Shown: positions 23,941 to 33,016, counted from the first letter of the stretch. The stretch is DNA of 40,725 bases from Bacteroidales bacterium (GCA_017525245.1 JAFXTE010000029.1:1-40725), one strand, 5' to 3'. Notes: generated from the sequence alone by a model not told the origin. Translations and numbers: made by a program.

Positions 23941-24957
23941 ATGGCGGAAGAACAATTCATAGACTATGTAAAGATATTCGGCAGATCGGGCAACGGCGGT
24001 GCCGGGTCGGCGCATTTGGCGCGGACGGCGCACAATCCGAAGGCGGGTCCCGACGGCGGCGACGGCGGCAAGGGCGGCAGCATTATTGCTCGCGGCAACC
24101 GCAATTTATGGACACTCTTGCACTTGCGTTACACCAAGCACGTCTTCGCTGAACATGGAGGCAACGGCCAAAAGAACCAATGTTTCGGCAAGGACGGTGA
24201 GAACGCCTACATCGAAGTGCCACTCGGGACCATCATCCGGCTGGTCGATACGGACGAGTATGTGGGCGAAGTGTTAGAAGACGGACAGGAGCTTGTGGTG
24301 ATGAAAGGCGGGCGCGGCGGACTCGGCAACGTCCACTTCAAGAACGCCACACACCAAACACCCCGTTTCGCTCAACCGGGCGAAGAAGGCACGGAAGGAT
24401 GGATATCCCTGGAACTTAAAGTGTTGGCTGACATAGGATTAGTAGGATTCCCCAACGCAGGCAAATCCACGTTGATTTCGCAGGTGTCTAACGCCCGTCC
24501 TAAAATCGCGAACTACCCCTTCACCACACTCAAGCCGAACCTCGGCATGGTTGCTTACAGGGATTTCCAATCATTTGTCATCGCCGACATCCCCGGAATC
24601 ATCGAGGGAGCCTCGGAAGGCAAAGGAATCGGCCTGCGCTTCCTCCGCCACATAGAACGAAATGCCGCCCTGCTGTTTATGATTCCCGCCGCAGATGACG
24701 AAGGCAAGGTGAAAACGGTCACACAAATCAAAAAGGAACTTAAGATTCTCCAAAACGAACTCAAGCAATTCAATCCGGAACTTTTGGACAAAAAATGGAT
24801 GCTCGCCATCACAAAGTGCGACCTCATTTCCGAAAAGGAATCTGCCGCTTTGGAATCGAAATTGGCAAAATATTTCACCGTTTTATGCATTTCCGCCGTC
24901 ACAAATTGGAGACTTACCGAATTAAAAGACCGATTATGGGATATGTTACAATTCTAA
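23941..24957 (+). CDS. obg: Obg/CgtA ribosome-assembly GTPase
   Basis: 338 residues. The N-terminal glycine-rich Obg fold ([43 protein letters not shown]) is followed by the G domain: G1 GFPNAGKST at about 164-172, G3 [11 protein letters not shown]4 TKCD. It is an essential GTPase of late 50S assembly and stress response. There is no C-terminal extension, as is usual outside Firmicutes. A terminator follows, so it forms its own unit before rpmG. Confidence 0.97.
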   Translation: MAEEQFIDYVKIFGRSGNGGAGSAHLARTAHNPKAGPDGGDGGKGGSIIARGNRNLWTLLHLRYTKHVFAEHGGNGQKNQCFGKDGENAYIEVPLGTIIRLVDTDEYVGEVLEDGQELVVMKGGRGGLGNVHFKNATHQTPRFAQPGEEGTEGWISLELKVLADIGLVGFPNAGKSTLISQVSNARPKIANYPFTTLKPNLGMVAYRDFQSFVIADIPGIIEGASEGKGIGLRFLRHIERNAALLFMIPAADDEGKVKTVTQIKKELKILQNELKQFNPELLDKKWMLAITKCDLISEKESAALESKLAKYFTVLCISAVTNWRLTELKDRLWDMLQF

Positions 24958-24987
24958 AAAGCAATATAACAAATTAAAAACCAAACA

Positions 24988-25012
24988 ATTAACAGTTGTT
25001 AATATTTTTTTT
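24988..25012 (+). terminator. Terminator after obg
   Basis: The stem ATTAAC-AGTT-GTTAAT is followed by A and a run of eight T, 30 nt after the obg stop codon. Confidence 0.65.
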
Positions 25013-25054
25013 CATCAAAAAACATAAAACAAACTGACTAATTCAAAAAAAGTG

Positions 25055-25062
25055 TATTTTTG
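25055..25062 (+). promoter_or_regulatory. Putative -7 box (TATTTTTG) of rpmG
   Basis: TATTTTTG matches TAnnTTTG, 27 nt before the rpmG start. Confidence 0.7.
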
Positions 25063-25088
25063 CCGCGTAAATTTTTTGAAATAAAACA

Positions 25089-25277
25089 ATGGCAAAGAAA
25101 ACGAAGGAAGCACGTCAACAAGTTATACTTGAGTGCACAGAGCAAAAGGCAAGTGGAGTGCCAGGAATGTCCAGATATATTACGACAAAGAACAGAAAGA
25201 ACACTCCCGACAGATTGGAACTGAAAAAGTACAATCCGTATTTGAAGAAAATGACTATTCATAAAGAAGTTAAATAA
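25089..25277 (+). CDS. rpmG: 50S ribosomal protein L33
   Basis: 62 residues, starting [20 protein letters not shown] and continuing with [33 protein letters not shown]. This is the L33 pattern. Only one cysteine is present, so it is the zinc-free form. In related genomes rpmB (L28) usually stands just before it; here obg does. The DUF4295 gene follows after 15 nt. Confidence 0.95.
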   Translation: MAKKTKEARQQVILECTEQKASGVPGMSRYITTKNRKNTPDRLELKKYNPYLKKMTIHKEVK

Positions 25278-25292
25278 AAAAACTGAGAAGAG

Positions 25293-25448
25293 ATGGCAAA
25301 GAAAGTTGTTGCAACATTGAAGAAAGAGGGTGGCGTCACCTACACACGTGTTGTGAGAATGGAACGTTCACCGAAAACCGGAGCCTACACGTTTAAAGAA
25401 GCGATTGTAGAGTCTTCCGCTGTAAAAGACTTTTTGGCTAAAAAGTAA
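25293..25448 (+). CDS. DUF4295 family small basic protein
   Basis: 51 residues, MAKKVVATLKKEGGVTYTRV to SAVKDFLAKK. Its position between rpmG and ftsY and its small basic nature are those of the Bacteroidota-specific DUF4295 family, which is thought to be ribosome-associated. It is co-transcribed with rpmG (15-nt gap) and ends before a strong terminator. The function is not established. Confidence 0.88.
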   Translation: MAKKVVATLKKEGGVTYTRVVRMERSPKTGAYTFKEAIVESSAVKDFLAKK

Positions 25449-25466
25449 TATTTTGTTTTCATGGTT

Positions 25467-25498
25467 GAAAAAAGGTGGGCGCCTGCCCGCCTTTTTTC
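25467..25498 (+). terminator. Strong rho-independent terminator after rpmG-DUF4295
   Basis: The 14-bp stem GAAAAAAGGTGGGC / GCCCGCCTTTTTTC with a GCCT loop contains its own A and T runs, so it works in either direction. The -7 box of ftsY starts 2 nt later. Confidence 0.9.
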
Positions 25499-25499
25499 G

Positions 25500-25507
25500 T
25501 ATATTTG
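25500..25507 (+). promoter_or_regulatory. Putative -7 box (TATATTTG) of ftsY
   Basis: TATATTTG matches TAnnTTTG and lies 22 nt before ATG 25529. Its -33 region falls inside the upstream terminator hairpin. Confidence 0.7.
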
Positions 25508-25528
25508 CAGCCGAATAATTGTAGCATT

Positions 25529-26512
25529 ATGGGATTCTTTTCATTTTTCAAAAAAGATAAAAAAAACGAGATTAACGAAGAACAAAAGAAGGAATTGAAC
25601 GAGGGTTTGCAGAAATCCAAGGAGAATTTCTTCAAAAAACTGGCGAAAACCATCGTCGGAAAGTCAAAAGTCGATGACGAGGTGCTCGACAACCTCGAGG
25701 AAGTGCTGGTTACTTCTGACGTGGGCATCGAGACCACCCTCAAGATCATCGACCGCATCGAAAAGAGGGTTTCCAAAGACAAATACTTGGGCACCAATCA
25801 GGTGAACATGATTCTGAAGGAGGAAATCGCCGGACTGCTCCTCGAGAACGACCTCGAGAAAGAGAACGACTTCGTGATTCCCGAAATGGATGTGCCCTAC
25901 ATCATCCTCGTTGTGGGAGTGAACGGCGTGGGCAAGACCACCACCATCGGAAAGCTGGCTTACCAGTTCAAGAAACGCGGTTATTCCGTCACACTCGGCG
26001 CCGCCGACACGTTCCGCGCCGCCGCCATCGACCAGCTCACCGAATGGGCCAACCGCTGCGAAGTGCCTATCGTGGCCCAAAAGATGGGCTCCGACCCTGC
26101 AGCCGTGGCATACGACACTGTGAAATCCGCCATCGCAAACAAGAGCCAGGTCGTCATCATCGACACAGCCGGCCGACTCCACAACAAGGTCAACCTCATG
26201 AACGAGTTGGTGAAGATTAAGAACGTCATCCGCAAACTCGTACCCGACGGTCCACACGAAGTCCTGCTCGTCCTTGATGGTTCCACAGGCCAGAACGCTT
26301 TCGAGCAAGCCAAACAGTTTACTGCCGCCACCGAAGTCAATGCGCTGGCTATCACCAAACTGGACGGCACCGCAAAGGGCGGTGTGGTCATCGGCATCTC
26401 CGACCAGTTCCAAGTCCCCATCAAGTACATCGGTGTGGGCGAGAAAATCCACCAGCTCCAAATCTTCAACCGCGTAGAATTTGTCGATTCCCTGTTCCCC
26501 GACAACTGGTAG
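25529..26512 (+). CDS. ftsY: Signal recognition particle receptor FtsY
   Basis: 327 residues from ATG 25529, chosen because the promoter box ends at 25507 and GFFSFFKKDKK is a typical membrane-targeting N-terminus. The N and G domains show GVNGVGKTTTIGKLA, LGAADTFRAAAIDQL, DTAGRLHNKVNLMNEL and TKLDGTAKGGVVIGI. It docks SRP-ribosome complexes at the inner membrane. ispH starts 2 nt after its stop. Confidence 0.96.
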   Translation: MGFFSFFKKDKKNEINEEQKKELNEGLQKSKENFFKKLAKTIVGKSKVDDEVLDNLEEVLVTSDVGIETTLKIIDRIEKRVSKDKYLGTNQVNMILKEEIAGLLLENDLEKENDFVIPEMDVPYIILVVGVNGVGKTTTIGKLAYQFKKRGYSVTLGAADTFRAAAIDQLTEWANRCEVPIVAQKMGSDPAAVAYDTVKSAIANKSQVVIIDTAGRLHNKVNLMNELVKIKNVIRKLVPDGPHEVLLVLDGSTGQNAFEQAKQFTAATEVNALAITKLDGTAKGGVVIGISDQFQVPIKYIGVGEKIHQLQIFNRVEFVDSLFPDNW

Positions 26513-26514
26513 CC

Positions 26515-27384
26515 ATGCCCAAAAACATTGTTGTTGACCAAAACTCCGGATTCTGCTTCGGCGTGATCAACGCCATCCGAACAGCGGAAAAATACCTCAA
26601 GGAACACAACACGCTCTATTGTCTTGGCGATATCGTCCATAACAACGAGGAGGTGCAGCGTCTGTCTGATATGGGATTGCAAATCATTGACTATGAACGG
26701 TTCAAATCCCTCAAAGACACTACCGTTCTCATCCGCGCCCACGGGGAACCACCGGAGACATACCGCATCGCCGAAGAAAACAACATCCGGCTGATTGACG
26801 CCACCTGCCCTGTCGTCCTCAAGCTGCAAAAACGCATCCTCGGTGAACATCGGAACAACACATCCGGAAAACAAATCCTGATTTACGGAAAAAAAGGGCA
26901 CGCCGAAGTGGTCGGACTTTTAGGGCAAACCGAAAACACCGGCATCGTCATCTCCTCCCCTGAGGACATCGACGGCATTGACTTCAGCCGCCCCGCCATC
27001 CTCTACTCCCAAACCACCCAAAGCCTCGAAAACTACCGCAAACTGATTGACACCATCCAATCTCGTTACGCATCGGCGGGACATGCCGACTGGTTCGAGC
27101 ACGAAGACACCATCTGCGGGAAAGTCTCCTCTCGTGCCAAACAAATTGCCGATTTCGCCGCCAGCTTCGACATCATCCTGTTCGTCTCCGGTGAAAAAAG
27201 CTCCAACGGGTTATACCTATATAATATATGTAAGGAACACAACCCGCGCAGCTTTTTCCTGACCAATGTTGAACAGCTGCAGCAACTTGACTTGTCGCAG
27301 GCGGACAGCATCGGCATCTGCGGAGCAACCTCCACCCCCATGTGGTTGATGCAGCAAGTCGCCGACAAATGCGCCGAATTTTAA
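26515..27384 (+). CDS. ispH: 4-hydroxy-3-methylbut-2-enyl diphosphate reductase
   Basis: 289 residues. The three iron-sulfur cysteines are Cys14 (SGFCFGV), Cys98 (DATCPVV) and Cys201 (TICGKVSSR). The substrate-binding HGEPPET, GKKGHAEVVG (His, Glu) and SQTTQS segments are also visible. It is the last enzyme of the MEP isoprenoid pathway, giving IPP and DMAPP. It is coupled to ftsY by a 2-nt gap. Confidence 0.95.
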   Translation: MPKNIVVDQNSGFCFGVINAIRTAEKYLKEHNTLYCLGDIVHNNEEVQRLSDMGLQIIDYERFKSLKDTTVLIRAHGEPPETYRIAEENNIRLIDATCPVVLKLQKRILGEHRNNTSGKQILIYGKKGHAEVVGLLGQTENTGIVISSPEDIDGIDFSRPAILYSQTTQSLENYRKLIDTIQSRYASAGHADWFEHEDTICGKVSSRAKQIADFAASFDIILFVSGEKSSNGLYLYNICKEHNPRSFFLTNVEQLQQLDLSQADSIGICGATSTPMWLMQQVADKCAEF

Positions 27385-27446
27385 AAATCCTGCCATTTGC
27401 CCCCTTTCCTTTATTTAATTTTAACTGTCATTTCTTAATTCCAAAA

Positions 27447-27476
27447 TTAAAATTAACTAATTTTAGTTAATTTTAA
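27447..27476. terminator. Perfect AT-rich hairpin after ispH
   Basis: TTAAAATTAACTA and TAGTTAATTTTAA form a perfect 13-bp stem with the loop ATTT, 62 nt after the ispH stop. It lacks a clear T run, so it may be a weak terminator, an mRNA-stabilising hairpin or an operator for the gene at 27623. Confidence 0.5.
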
Positions 27477-27549
27477 GTATATCACAAAACACCATATCGC
27501 TGTTTTTCAAGTAAATAAAAATTTATTATTTGGATTTTATAAATATATG

Positions 27550-27579
27550 TTGATTATTCATTAAATAAACATATATTTG
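27550..27579 (+). promoter_or_regulatory. Promoter of the T9SS cargo gene at 27623
   Basis: TTG (27550-27552), a 19-nt spacer and TATATTTG (27572-27579) fit the Bacteroidota -33/-7 layout. Confidence 0.75.
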
Positions 27580-27622
27580 CCGTGGTTTTGATTATTGATT
27601 TATTCACTTGAAAAAAGAAGAA

Positions 27623-29179
27623 ATGAAAGAAAAAATCATCTGTATTAAAACAGGGCTTCTGACAATGCTACTGGTGTCGGGAATCTTATCAGAAGCCGTA
27701 GGACAGAACATCTTGTATGAGGAGAACATGGGTTCACCTACTTCCAACACTCTGATTCAGGACTATACCGGTTGGCAAAACAGCACGGTTGTGTATATAG
27801 GCGATGGCACGTGTGATGTGCGGTCGTCAGGTGCCTCAACCAACTACGGAGGTGCCTCTGGCGGGGGCAACGTCATGATCAACGATACGGTCAAGTGGTT
27901 CCAGATTTCGGGAATCAATACATCAGCGGCCACAAACAGCACAGTGAAACTCTACTGTGGCCTTCGCAAAACGACTAAAGCGGAAAACGGGAGTCACCTG
28001 CTGGTGGAGTTTTCCACGGACAGCATCGTTTGGACGAGCCTCCCGATGTCTGACACGCTCCCCACCGGCACCGGATCAACAGGCTGGCATCGTGTCTGCT
28101 TCCCAAATCTGCCAACACACCCGCACCTGCATATAAGGTTTTCCAACACCGCTAATGTTGAGTTTCGCATCGACGACATCAGCATCACCGACGGCGACGA
28201 AATTGTTCTGGAGACCGTGGAAACGCCGGTTTGCTCCCCGTCTGCTGGCACCTACTACGAGCCGCAAACCGTCTTACTCGAATGCTCCACGCCCAATTCC
28301 ACCATCCGATACACGTTAGACGGCTCCACACCAGACGGACAATCGCCCCTCTACTCCGAACCTATTACCATAGATGCCACCAGCACCTTGAAAGCGTTTG
28401 CGGAGAAAGACGGCATGTATAGCAGCGAAATCCTTACCGCACAATTCATCTTATTAGACACCAATTCCCTTTTGACGCTACCCTTTGACATCTCGCAAAA
28501 TAGCGAATCGGAAAGGGCGGAGGTCAAAACCATGCCAGGATTTCGCAGTAACAAGTTAGGCGCGTCATACGCGGACGGGGCAGCCAAGTTCGAATCGAAG
28601 AATGCGGGACAGGCGACGCTGATCGCGCACCTCGACAGTACTCCCGGCAGTCTCTCGTTCGACCTCAAAGGTGCCAAAGGAGGCAATCCCTCCGCATACA
28701 ACGGCATCTTGTTCGTGGTCAGCGAGTCCGCCAACGGAACGGAATGGTCCACTGTGACAACATTGGACGAAAACGACATCAGCACATCGTCTTATTCGCA
28801 TCTTGGGAGTTTTCCTTTGTCCCAAGACACACGATTCATCCGCTGGTTATTGGCCGCGGCCAACAGCGGGAACACCCAACTTAACAACATCGTTATCACA
28901 AAACGGCAACAGGGAGATGAAACCGGCATTGACACCCATGGCGACAATCCAAGATATGAACCGTACCCAAATCCGGCAAGCGAATTCTTTCAATGGAACA
29001 TTTGCGATGTGATGACAACGGTGAAACTCTCAGACATGAACGGCAATGTGATCAGCATTTGGGGGAATGTATATCCCGGTGACCAGCTGTACATCGGAGG
29101 GATAGCACCCGGATGCTACCTGCTCACAGCACAAGACGAAATGAACAGACGGGTGACAAAGAAACTAATCATCAAATAA
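27623..29179 (+). CDS. Secreted protein with chitobiase-type C-terminal-like domain and T9SS type A sorting signal
   Basis: 518 residues from ATG 27623; an upstream in-frame TTG is less likely. A signal peptide (LLTMLLVSGILSEAVGQ) is followed by a beta-rich domain ending DDISI, like a jelly-roll binding module. At about 200-270 lies a segment CSPSAGTYYEPQTVLLECST with RYTLDGSTPDGQSPLYSEPI, typical of the CHB_HEX_C_1 domain. A second beta-sandwich follows. The C-terminus (EPYPNPASEFFQWNI to RVTKKLIIK) is a type A T9SS sorting signal. No catalytic domain was recognised; it is probably a surface or secreted binding protein. Confidence 0.85.
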   Translation: MKEKIICIKTGLLTMLLVSGILSEAVGQNILYEENMGSPTSNTLIQDYTGWQNSTVVYIGDGTCDVRSSGASTNYGGASGGGNVMINDTVKWFQISGINTSAATNSTVKLYCGLRKTTKAENGSHLLVEFSTDSIVWTSLPMSDTLPTGTGSTGWHRVCFPNLPTHPHLHIRFSNTANVEFRIDDISITDGDEIVLETVETPVCSPSAGTYYEPQTVLLECSTPNSTIRYTLDGSTPDGQSPLYSEPITIDATSTLKAFAEKDGMYSSEILTAQFILLDTNSLLTLPFDISQNSESERAEVKTMPGFRSNKLGASYADGAAKFESKNAGQATLIAHLDSTPGSLSFDLKGAKGGNPSAYNGILFVVSESANGTEWSTVTTLDENDISTSSYSHLGSFPLSQDTRFIRWLLAAANSGNTQLNNIVITKRQQGDETGIDTHGDNPRYEPYPNPASEFFQWNICDVMTTVKLSDMNGNVISIWGNVYPGDQLYIGGIAPGCYLLTAQDEMNRRVTKKLIIK

Positions 29180-29368
29180 CGTATGAGAGGAGGTGTTCTA
29201 TAAGAAAAAAAAAGAATAATGTACGTGTCTTTTTAATGTTTTGAAATGGTAATCTAAAAACCGGCCTGTATATCGGGGAGGGCGGATGATAAAACATAAT
29301 TATTTCATTTTTCATAGTAGTTGACATCGTTTTCTCGATTATATTTTGTTTTATTGGTTAAATTTTCC

Positions 29369-30031
29369 TCAAACTATCAGGACAAACTCCCCTTTTACAG
29401 GTTGGTTTTCAAAGTACTGGACGGCCTCCGCAAGAGTGCCTCTGAAGGTGAAGGCATGGATTTTGGTCAGTTCCTTGGCCACGGCCACTAGATGTTCTCC
29501 GCCCATGATCTCCACCATCTTCTCCAAAGTTTTCAGCAACCGATGTGGAGATTCGTAGAACACGACCGTCTCTTCCATCTCGGCGAAACGTTTCAGCAAC
29601 GTCTCCTTCCCCTTCTTGTGAGGCAGGAAACCGTAAAAATAAAAGCTGCTGCACGGAAAACCCGATTGGATGAGAGCGGGCACAAAAGCGGTGGGTCCCG
29701 GCAGGCATTCCACCTCAACATCCTGTTTCAAGGCTTCACGGACAAGCAGGAAACCGGGATCTGAGATTCCTGGAGTCCCCGCATCGCTCACGAGCGCTGC
29801 GGTCTCCACCTGCTGAATCATACGGATATAGTTGCCGACCTGTTCATGTTCGTTGAAGATATGGTACGCCATGCAGCGTTTCCCCTCAATCTCGTAATGC
29901 TGAAGCAGGTTCTTGGTGGTCCGGGTGTCTTCACAAAGGATCAAATCCGCTTCTTTCAAAACATTGAGAGCGCGAAGGGTAATGTCTTCAAGATTTCCGA
30001 TAGGGGTCGGTACGATGAATAATTTGGCCAT
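29369..30031 (-). CDS. rsmI: 16S rRNA (cytidine1402-2'-O)-methyltransferase
   Basis: 220 residues from ATG 30031 (MAKLFIVPTPIGNLEDITLR). Family motifs are LCEDTRTTKNLL, ALVSDAGTPGISDPG and ECLPGPTAFVPALIQSG. It belongs to the tetrapyrrole-methylase fold and methylates C1402 of 16S rRNA. It lies downstream of tRNA-Leu on the same strand, after a terminator-like hairpin. Confidence 0.95.
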   Translation of the reverse strand: MAKLFIVPTPIGNLEDITLRALNVLKEADLILCEDTRTTKNLLQHYEIEGKRCMAYHIFNEHEQVGNYIRMIQQVETAALVSDAGTPGISDPGFLLVREALKQDVEVECLPGPTAFVPALIQSGFPCSSFYFYGFLPHKKGKETLLKRFAEMEETVVFYESPHRLLKTLEKMVEIMGGEHLVAVAKELTKIHAFTFRGTLAEAVQYFENQPVKGEFVLIV

Positions 30032-30052
30032 AATGAGAGGTTCTAAAACAAT

Positions 30053-30079
30053 GAAAGACGGCCATCTCAACCGTCTTTC
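30053..30079 (-). terminator. Hairpin after tRNA-Leu
   Basis: On the minus strand GAAAGACGG and CCGTCTTTC pair (9 bp, 9-nt loop). A weak T-rich stretch follows. It probably trims or terminates the tRNA transcript before rsmI. Confidence 0.6.
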
Positions 30080-30086
30080 CTTTCAG

Positions 30087-30169
30087 TGCCCAGAACAAGA
30101 GTCGAACTTGCACATCCGTTCGGATACTACACCCTGAATGTAGCGCGTCTACCATTCCGCCACCTGGGC
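30087..30169 (-). tRNA. tRNA-Leu (CAG)
   Basis: 83 nt without an encoded CCA. The acceptor stem GCCCAGG pairs with the 3' end, discriminator A. The D arm includes GCGGAATGGTAGACGC, the anticodon stem CTACA/TGTAG encloses the loop TTCAGGG with anticodon CAG, and the long variable arm TATCCGAACGGATG marks a class II tRNA. The T arm contains GTTCGACTC. The 5' end directly abuts the stop codon of the QueG-KdsD gene, so processing from a common transcript is likely. Confidence 0.95.
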
Positions 30170-32068
30170 TTAATAAATACCCTCCTTGATGATGTCGTGA
30201 ATATGAATCACGCCCTTGTAGGATCCGTCATCATCCACCACAAAGATGTTGGTGATATGATGCTGCTTCATCATCTGTAACGCATCCACCGCGAGGGTGT
30301 TCTCGTGGATGGTTTTAGGTTTCCGGGTCATTATGTCCTTCGCTTTGAGCGACATAATTTCCGCATGATGTTGGATGGCGCGGCGCAAATCACCGTCTGT
30401 GATCGCACCGACCACCTTTTCATCTTCGACAACTGCCGTGACACCCAGACATTTACCGGAGATTTCCAGAATAATCTCCTGCATACTGGCTTCAACCCCC
30501 ACAGAAGGAACCTCGTTCTGCTTGTAAAGATCCAAGACCTTCAAGCGGGTTCTCCTTCCCAAGATGCCGCCCGGATGAACTTTTGCGAAATCCTCCGTTG
30601 TAAAACCGCGCATCTTAATAAGCGTTGACGCCAAAGCATCGCCGATTGCCAACTGAGCCATTGCACTGCTTGTCGGGGCCAGATTGTTGGGGCTTGCCTC
30701 CCGCGACACCGTGCAGTTCAGCACGATATGCGCTTCTTTCGCCAGCATGGAATCCATCGTACCGACTATGGCTACGAGGATGTTCCCGTTAGCCTTCAAA
30801 AACGGTATCAGGACGGAAATCTCCGGCGTGTTCCCGCTTTTGGAGAGGCAGACCACAATGTCATCTTTCTGAACTATGCCCAAGTCACCGTGGACAGCAT
30901 CAGCAGCATGCATAAACACCGCAGGTGTTCCTGTGGAGTTGAATGTCCCCACTATCTTCTGTCCGATAATGGCGCTCTTGCCAATACCTGTCACAATGAC
31001 GCGACCCTTGCAATTCATAATCTCCTGAACGGCCTTCACGAAATTTTCATCCAGATAGCTGGTGAGCTTTGAAACCGACTCGGCTTCTTCGTTCAGCACT
31101 TTCGTGGCATATTGGATAATTTCCTGTGGTTCCATTCTACAAAGATGCTCTTGTTGCCTTTTCGCTTCTATCAAAGAACGAAATCTTGCATACTTCCTTC
31201 TCAGAATCGAAGTATCCGAAAAATAACGCTTGAATTCCGTTTCACTTAACGTTTCCAAGTCATCATTTTTGAGCAGCAAAAATAAAGAATTTTTCGATAT
31301 GTTCAGCGGGTTTGCGTTTTTTTTCTTGTTACGGGGACAAACCTCCTGGCAAACATCACAGCCAAAGGCATATTTTTGCAATGCCAACTCACTGTAATTC
31401 GGACACTTGTCTTCCGTATTATGATAAGAGACACACCGTCTCGCATCCATTTGGAAAGGGGTTGCCAAAGCATTCACGGGACAACTTTTCACACAGATTT
31501 CACAATCCCCGCAGTCCGATTTTGGCAAAGATTGGTCATATTCGTCGCAAAACCGATCCACCAAAAGGACACCGATGACGAAAAACGATCCATGCTGGTT
31601 ATGGATTAGCCCGTTCTTGCCCATATACCCTACCCCAGCCTCCATCGCCCATCGCTTCTCGGAGATGGCGGAGCTATCCACTGTTACTCTATATTTTACT
31701 GATGGACAATTATTTACAATATTGTCCGCCAACTGTTCCAAGAGATTTTTCACCAAGATGTGGTAATCCTGGATCCAAGTGTAACGTGCAGTACGATACT
31801 TGTCAGATTTTGGTTCGGAGTCAGTCAAGTAATTGTAAGTCACCACAATAACCGATTTACAACCTTGAAGCAACGATTCCGGATTGAAACGGTTGCCGAT
31901 GTTGCGCTCCAAATAGTGCATATCGGCATGGTAGTCGTTTTCGATGGAATGCCGAAAATCCCTTTCCGCCTCCGTTAACACCCGCGCCCGCGCAATACCG
32001 CAGTCCTGGAAGCCAATTTCCGATGCCCATGACTTAATCCGTTGAGAACTAAGTATTTCAGGAATCAT
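30170..32068 (-). CDS. Fusion of epoxyqueuosine reductase (QueG) and arabinose-5-phosphate isomerase (KdsD/KpsF)
   Basis: 632 residues from ATG 32068; GTG 32074 is an alternative overlapping the upstream stop. Residues 1 to about 310 are QueG: VDSSAISEKRWA with the catalytic Asp, then two [4Fe-4S] motifs (CGDCEICVKSCP; CDVCQEVCP with distant Cys), acting in tRNA queuosine synthesis. From Met312 (ATG 31135) a complete KdsD follows: SIS domain (GKSAIIGQKIVGTFNSTGTP; LSKSGNTPEI) and two CBS domains, acting in Kdo synthesis for LPS. The junction (EAKRQQEHLCR-MEPQEII) has no linker. A TAG stands one base before that ATG in another frame, so a small indel may have fused two genes. Confidence 0.88.
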   Translation of the reverse strand: MIPEILSSQRIKSWASEIGFQDCGIARARVLTEAERDFRHSIENDYHADMHYLERNIGNRFNPESLLQGCKSVIVVTYNYLTDSEPKSDKYRTARYTWIQDYHILVKNLLEQLADNIVNNCPSVKYRVTVDSSAISEKRWAMEAGVGYMGKNGLIHNQHGSFFVIGVLLVDRFCDEYDQSLPKSDCGDCEICVKSCPVNALATPFQMDARRCVSYHNTEDKCPNYSELALQKYAFGCDVCQEVCPRNKKKNANPLNISKNSLFLLLKNDDLETLSETEFKRYFSDTSILRRKYARFRSLIEAKRQQEHLCRMEPQEIIQYATKVLNEEAESVSKLTSYLDENFVKAVQEIMNCKGRVIVTGIGKSAIIGQKIVGTFNSTGTPAVFMHAADAVHGDLGIVQKDDIVVCLSKSGNTPEISVLIPFLKANGNILVAIVGTMDSMLAKEAHIVLNCTVSREASPNNLAPTSSAMAQLAIGDALASTLIKMRGFTTEDFAKVHPGGILGRRTRLKVLDLYKQNEVPSVGVEASMQEIILEISGKCLGVTAVVEDEKVVGAITDGDLRRAIQHHAEIMSLKAKDIMTRKPKTIHENTLAVDALQMMKQHHITNIFVVDDDGSYKGVIHIHDIIKEGIY

Positions 32069-32070
32069 AT

Positions 32071-32685
32071 TCACAAGGTGATGCGTTCAAATTTTTCAGG
32101 AATCCTGATGCTGGTGACACCCGGCACGTCCAACCGGACAACTTTGATTTTGCCCCTTATCTCAATCACGCGGTTCAACTCCTTGAAAACGAATTCAGTG
32201 AAAAACGAACTTGCACTATCTACAGGGGCAAACGCAGAATACTCGTACGAGAGTTTTTTACCCTGTGGCAGCTTTTCCGTCTCACCGTTAAAGAGTGCCT
32301 GAACCGTCTGGAAATCAAATGGAAACGGCAAAAACCTGTTAATTGGCGTGTAGGTGTCGCAAAAATATTGCTGTGTCAGTTTGTTGACATACTTGACGCT
32401 GTCGGGAGTGAAAACGGCACGCATCACCTCAACTCCGTAAGCGTGGATATTCAGGTAGAGGATGCTGTCCGTACGGTTGACCATGAAGAAATTGCAGGTG
32501 CGTGTGCCGCCCGTGTCGATGATGTCGGCCTTGCCCCGGTAGGTGATCCAGTCGTAGCCCGTGGCCATGGGAAGGACGGTGGTGTCGGATGCCACAACGG
32601 AACTGTCGGATGTCTGTGCATGAAGAACCGCAGAAGAGATCAGAAAGAAAGCTAATATCCCGAATATCTGAATTTTACGTTTCAT
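32071..32685 (-). CDS. DUF4292-like secreted protein
   Basis: 204 residues from ATG 32685. A signal peptide (KIQIFGILAFFLISSAVLHAQ) is followed by a beta-rich domain: GKADIIDTGGTRTCNFFMVN, INRFLPFPFDFQTVQALFNG and IRIPEKFERITL. The IPxKYxRI-type end and FPFDFQTVQALFNG resemble DUF4292, a LolA/LolB-like periplasmic family of Bacteroidota. It may bind lipids or lipoproteins. Its stop precedes the QueG-KdsD start by 2 nt, so the two are coupled. Confidence 0.75.
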   Translation of the reverse strand: MKRKIQIFGILAFFLISSAVLHAQTSDSSVVASDTTVLPMATGYDWITYRGKADIIDTGGTRTCNFFMVNRTDSILYLNIHAYGVEVMRAVFTPDSVKYVNKLTQQYFCDTYTPINRFLPFPFDFQTVQALFNGETEKLPQGKKLSYEYSAFAPVDSASSFFTEFVFKELNRVIEIRGKIKVVRLDVPGVTSIRIPEKFERITL

Positions 32686-32764
32686 GATGGTAACAAGCGT
32701 TTTCAAAAGACCGTGGAGATAGACAAAGGTTAAATCCCGCTATCATCATAATGTTCAGAAGCGA

Positions 32765-32998
32765 TTACTCCTCTCCATCGTTTTCCAACATGTAGGCACT
32801 CTCCTCCTGAACCGCATTCTCGGCTTTCAAGGTGTCCTGATCCATATAAGCCACGGTGTCATCCTCTATCAAATCTTCCCGCAAGCCTCCAGACGGCGGG
32901 CCATAACATGCCTGGAACACGAGCATCACCGCCGTGAAAGAAAACGCCCCCAAAAGTAGCCGGAGAATCTGCTGTTTTTTCTGACGCAATTTGTTCAT
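32765..32998 (-). CDS. Small lipoprotein
   Basis: 77 residues from ATG 32998. A basic N-terminus and a hydrophobic helix (ILRLLLGAFSFTAVMLVFQA) lead to a lipoprotein cysteine in FQACYGPPSGG. A short acidic tail follows (REDLIEDDTVAYMDQDTLK). I do not recognise the family. The ACYGPP motif is one I associate with tiny Bacteroidota lipoproteins. A TATCTTTG box precedes it. Confidence 0.7.
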   Translation of the reverse strand: MNKLRQKKQQILRLLLGAFSFTAVMLVFQACYGPPSGGLREDLIEDDTVAYMDQDTLKAENAVQEESAYMLENDGEE

Positions 32999-33016
32999 AA
33001 TCGTAGAAATAAAATG

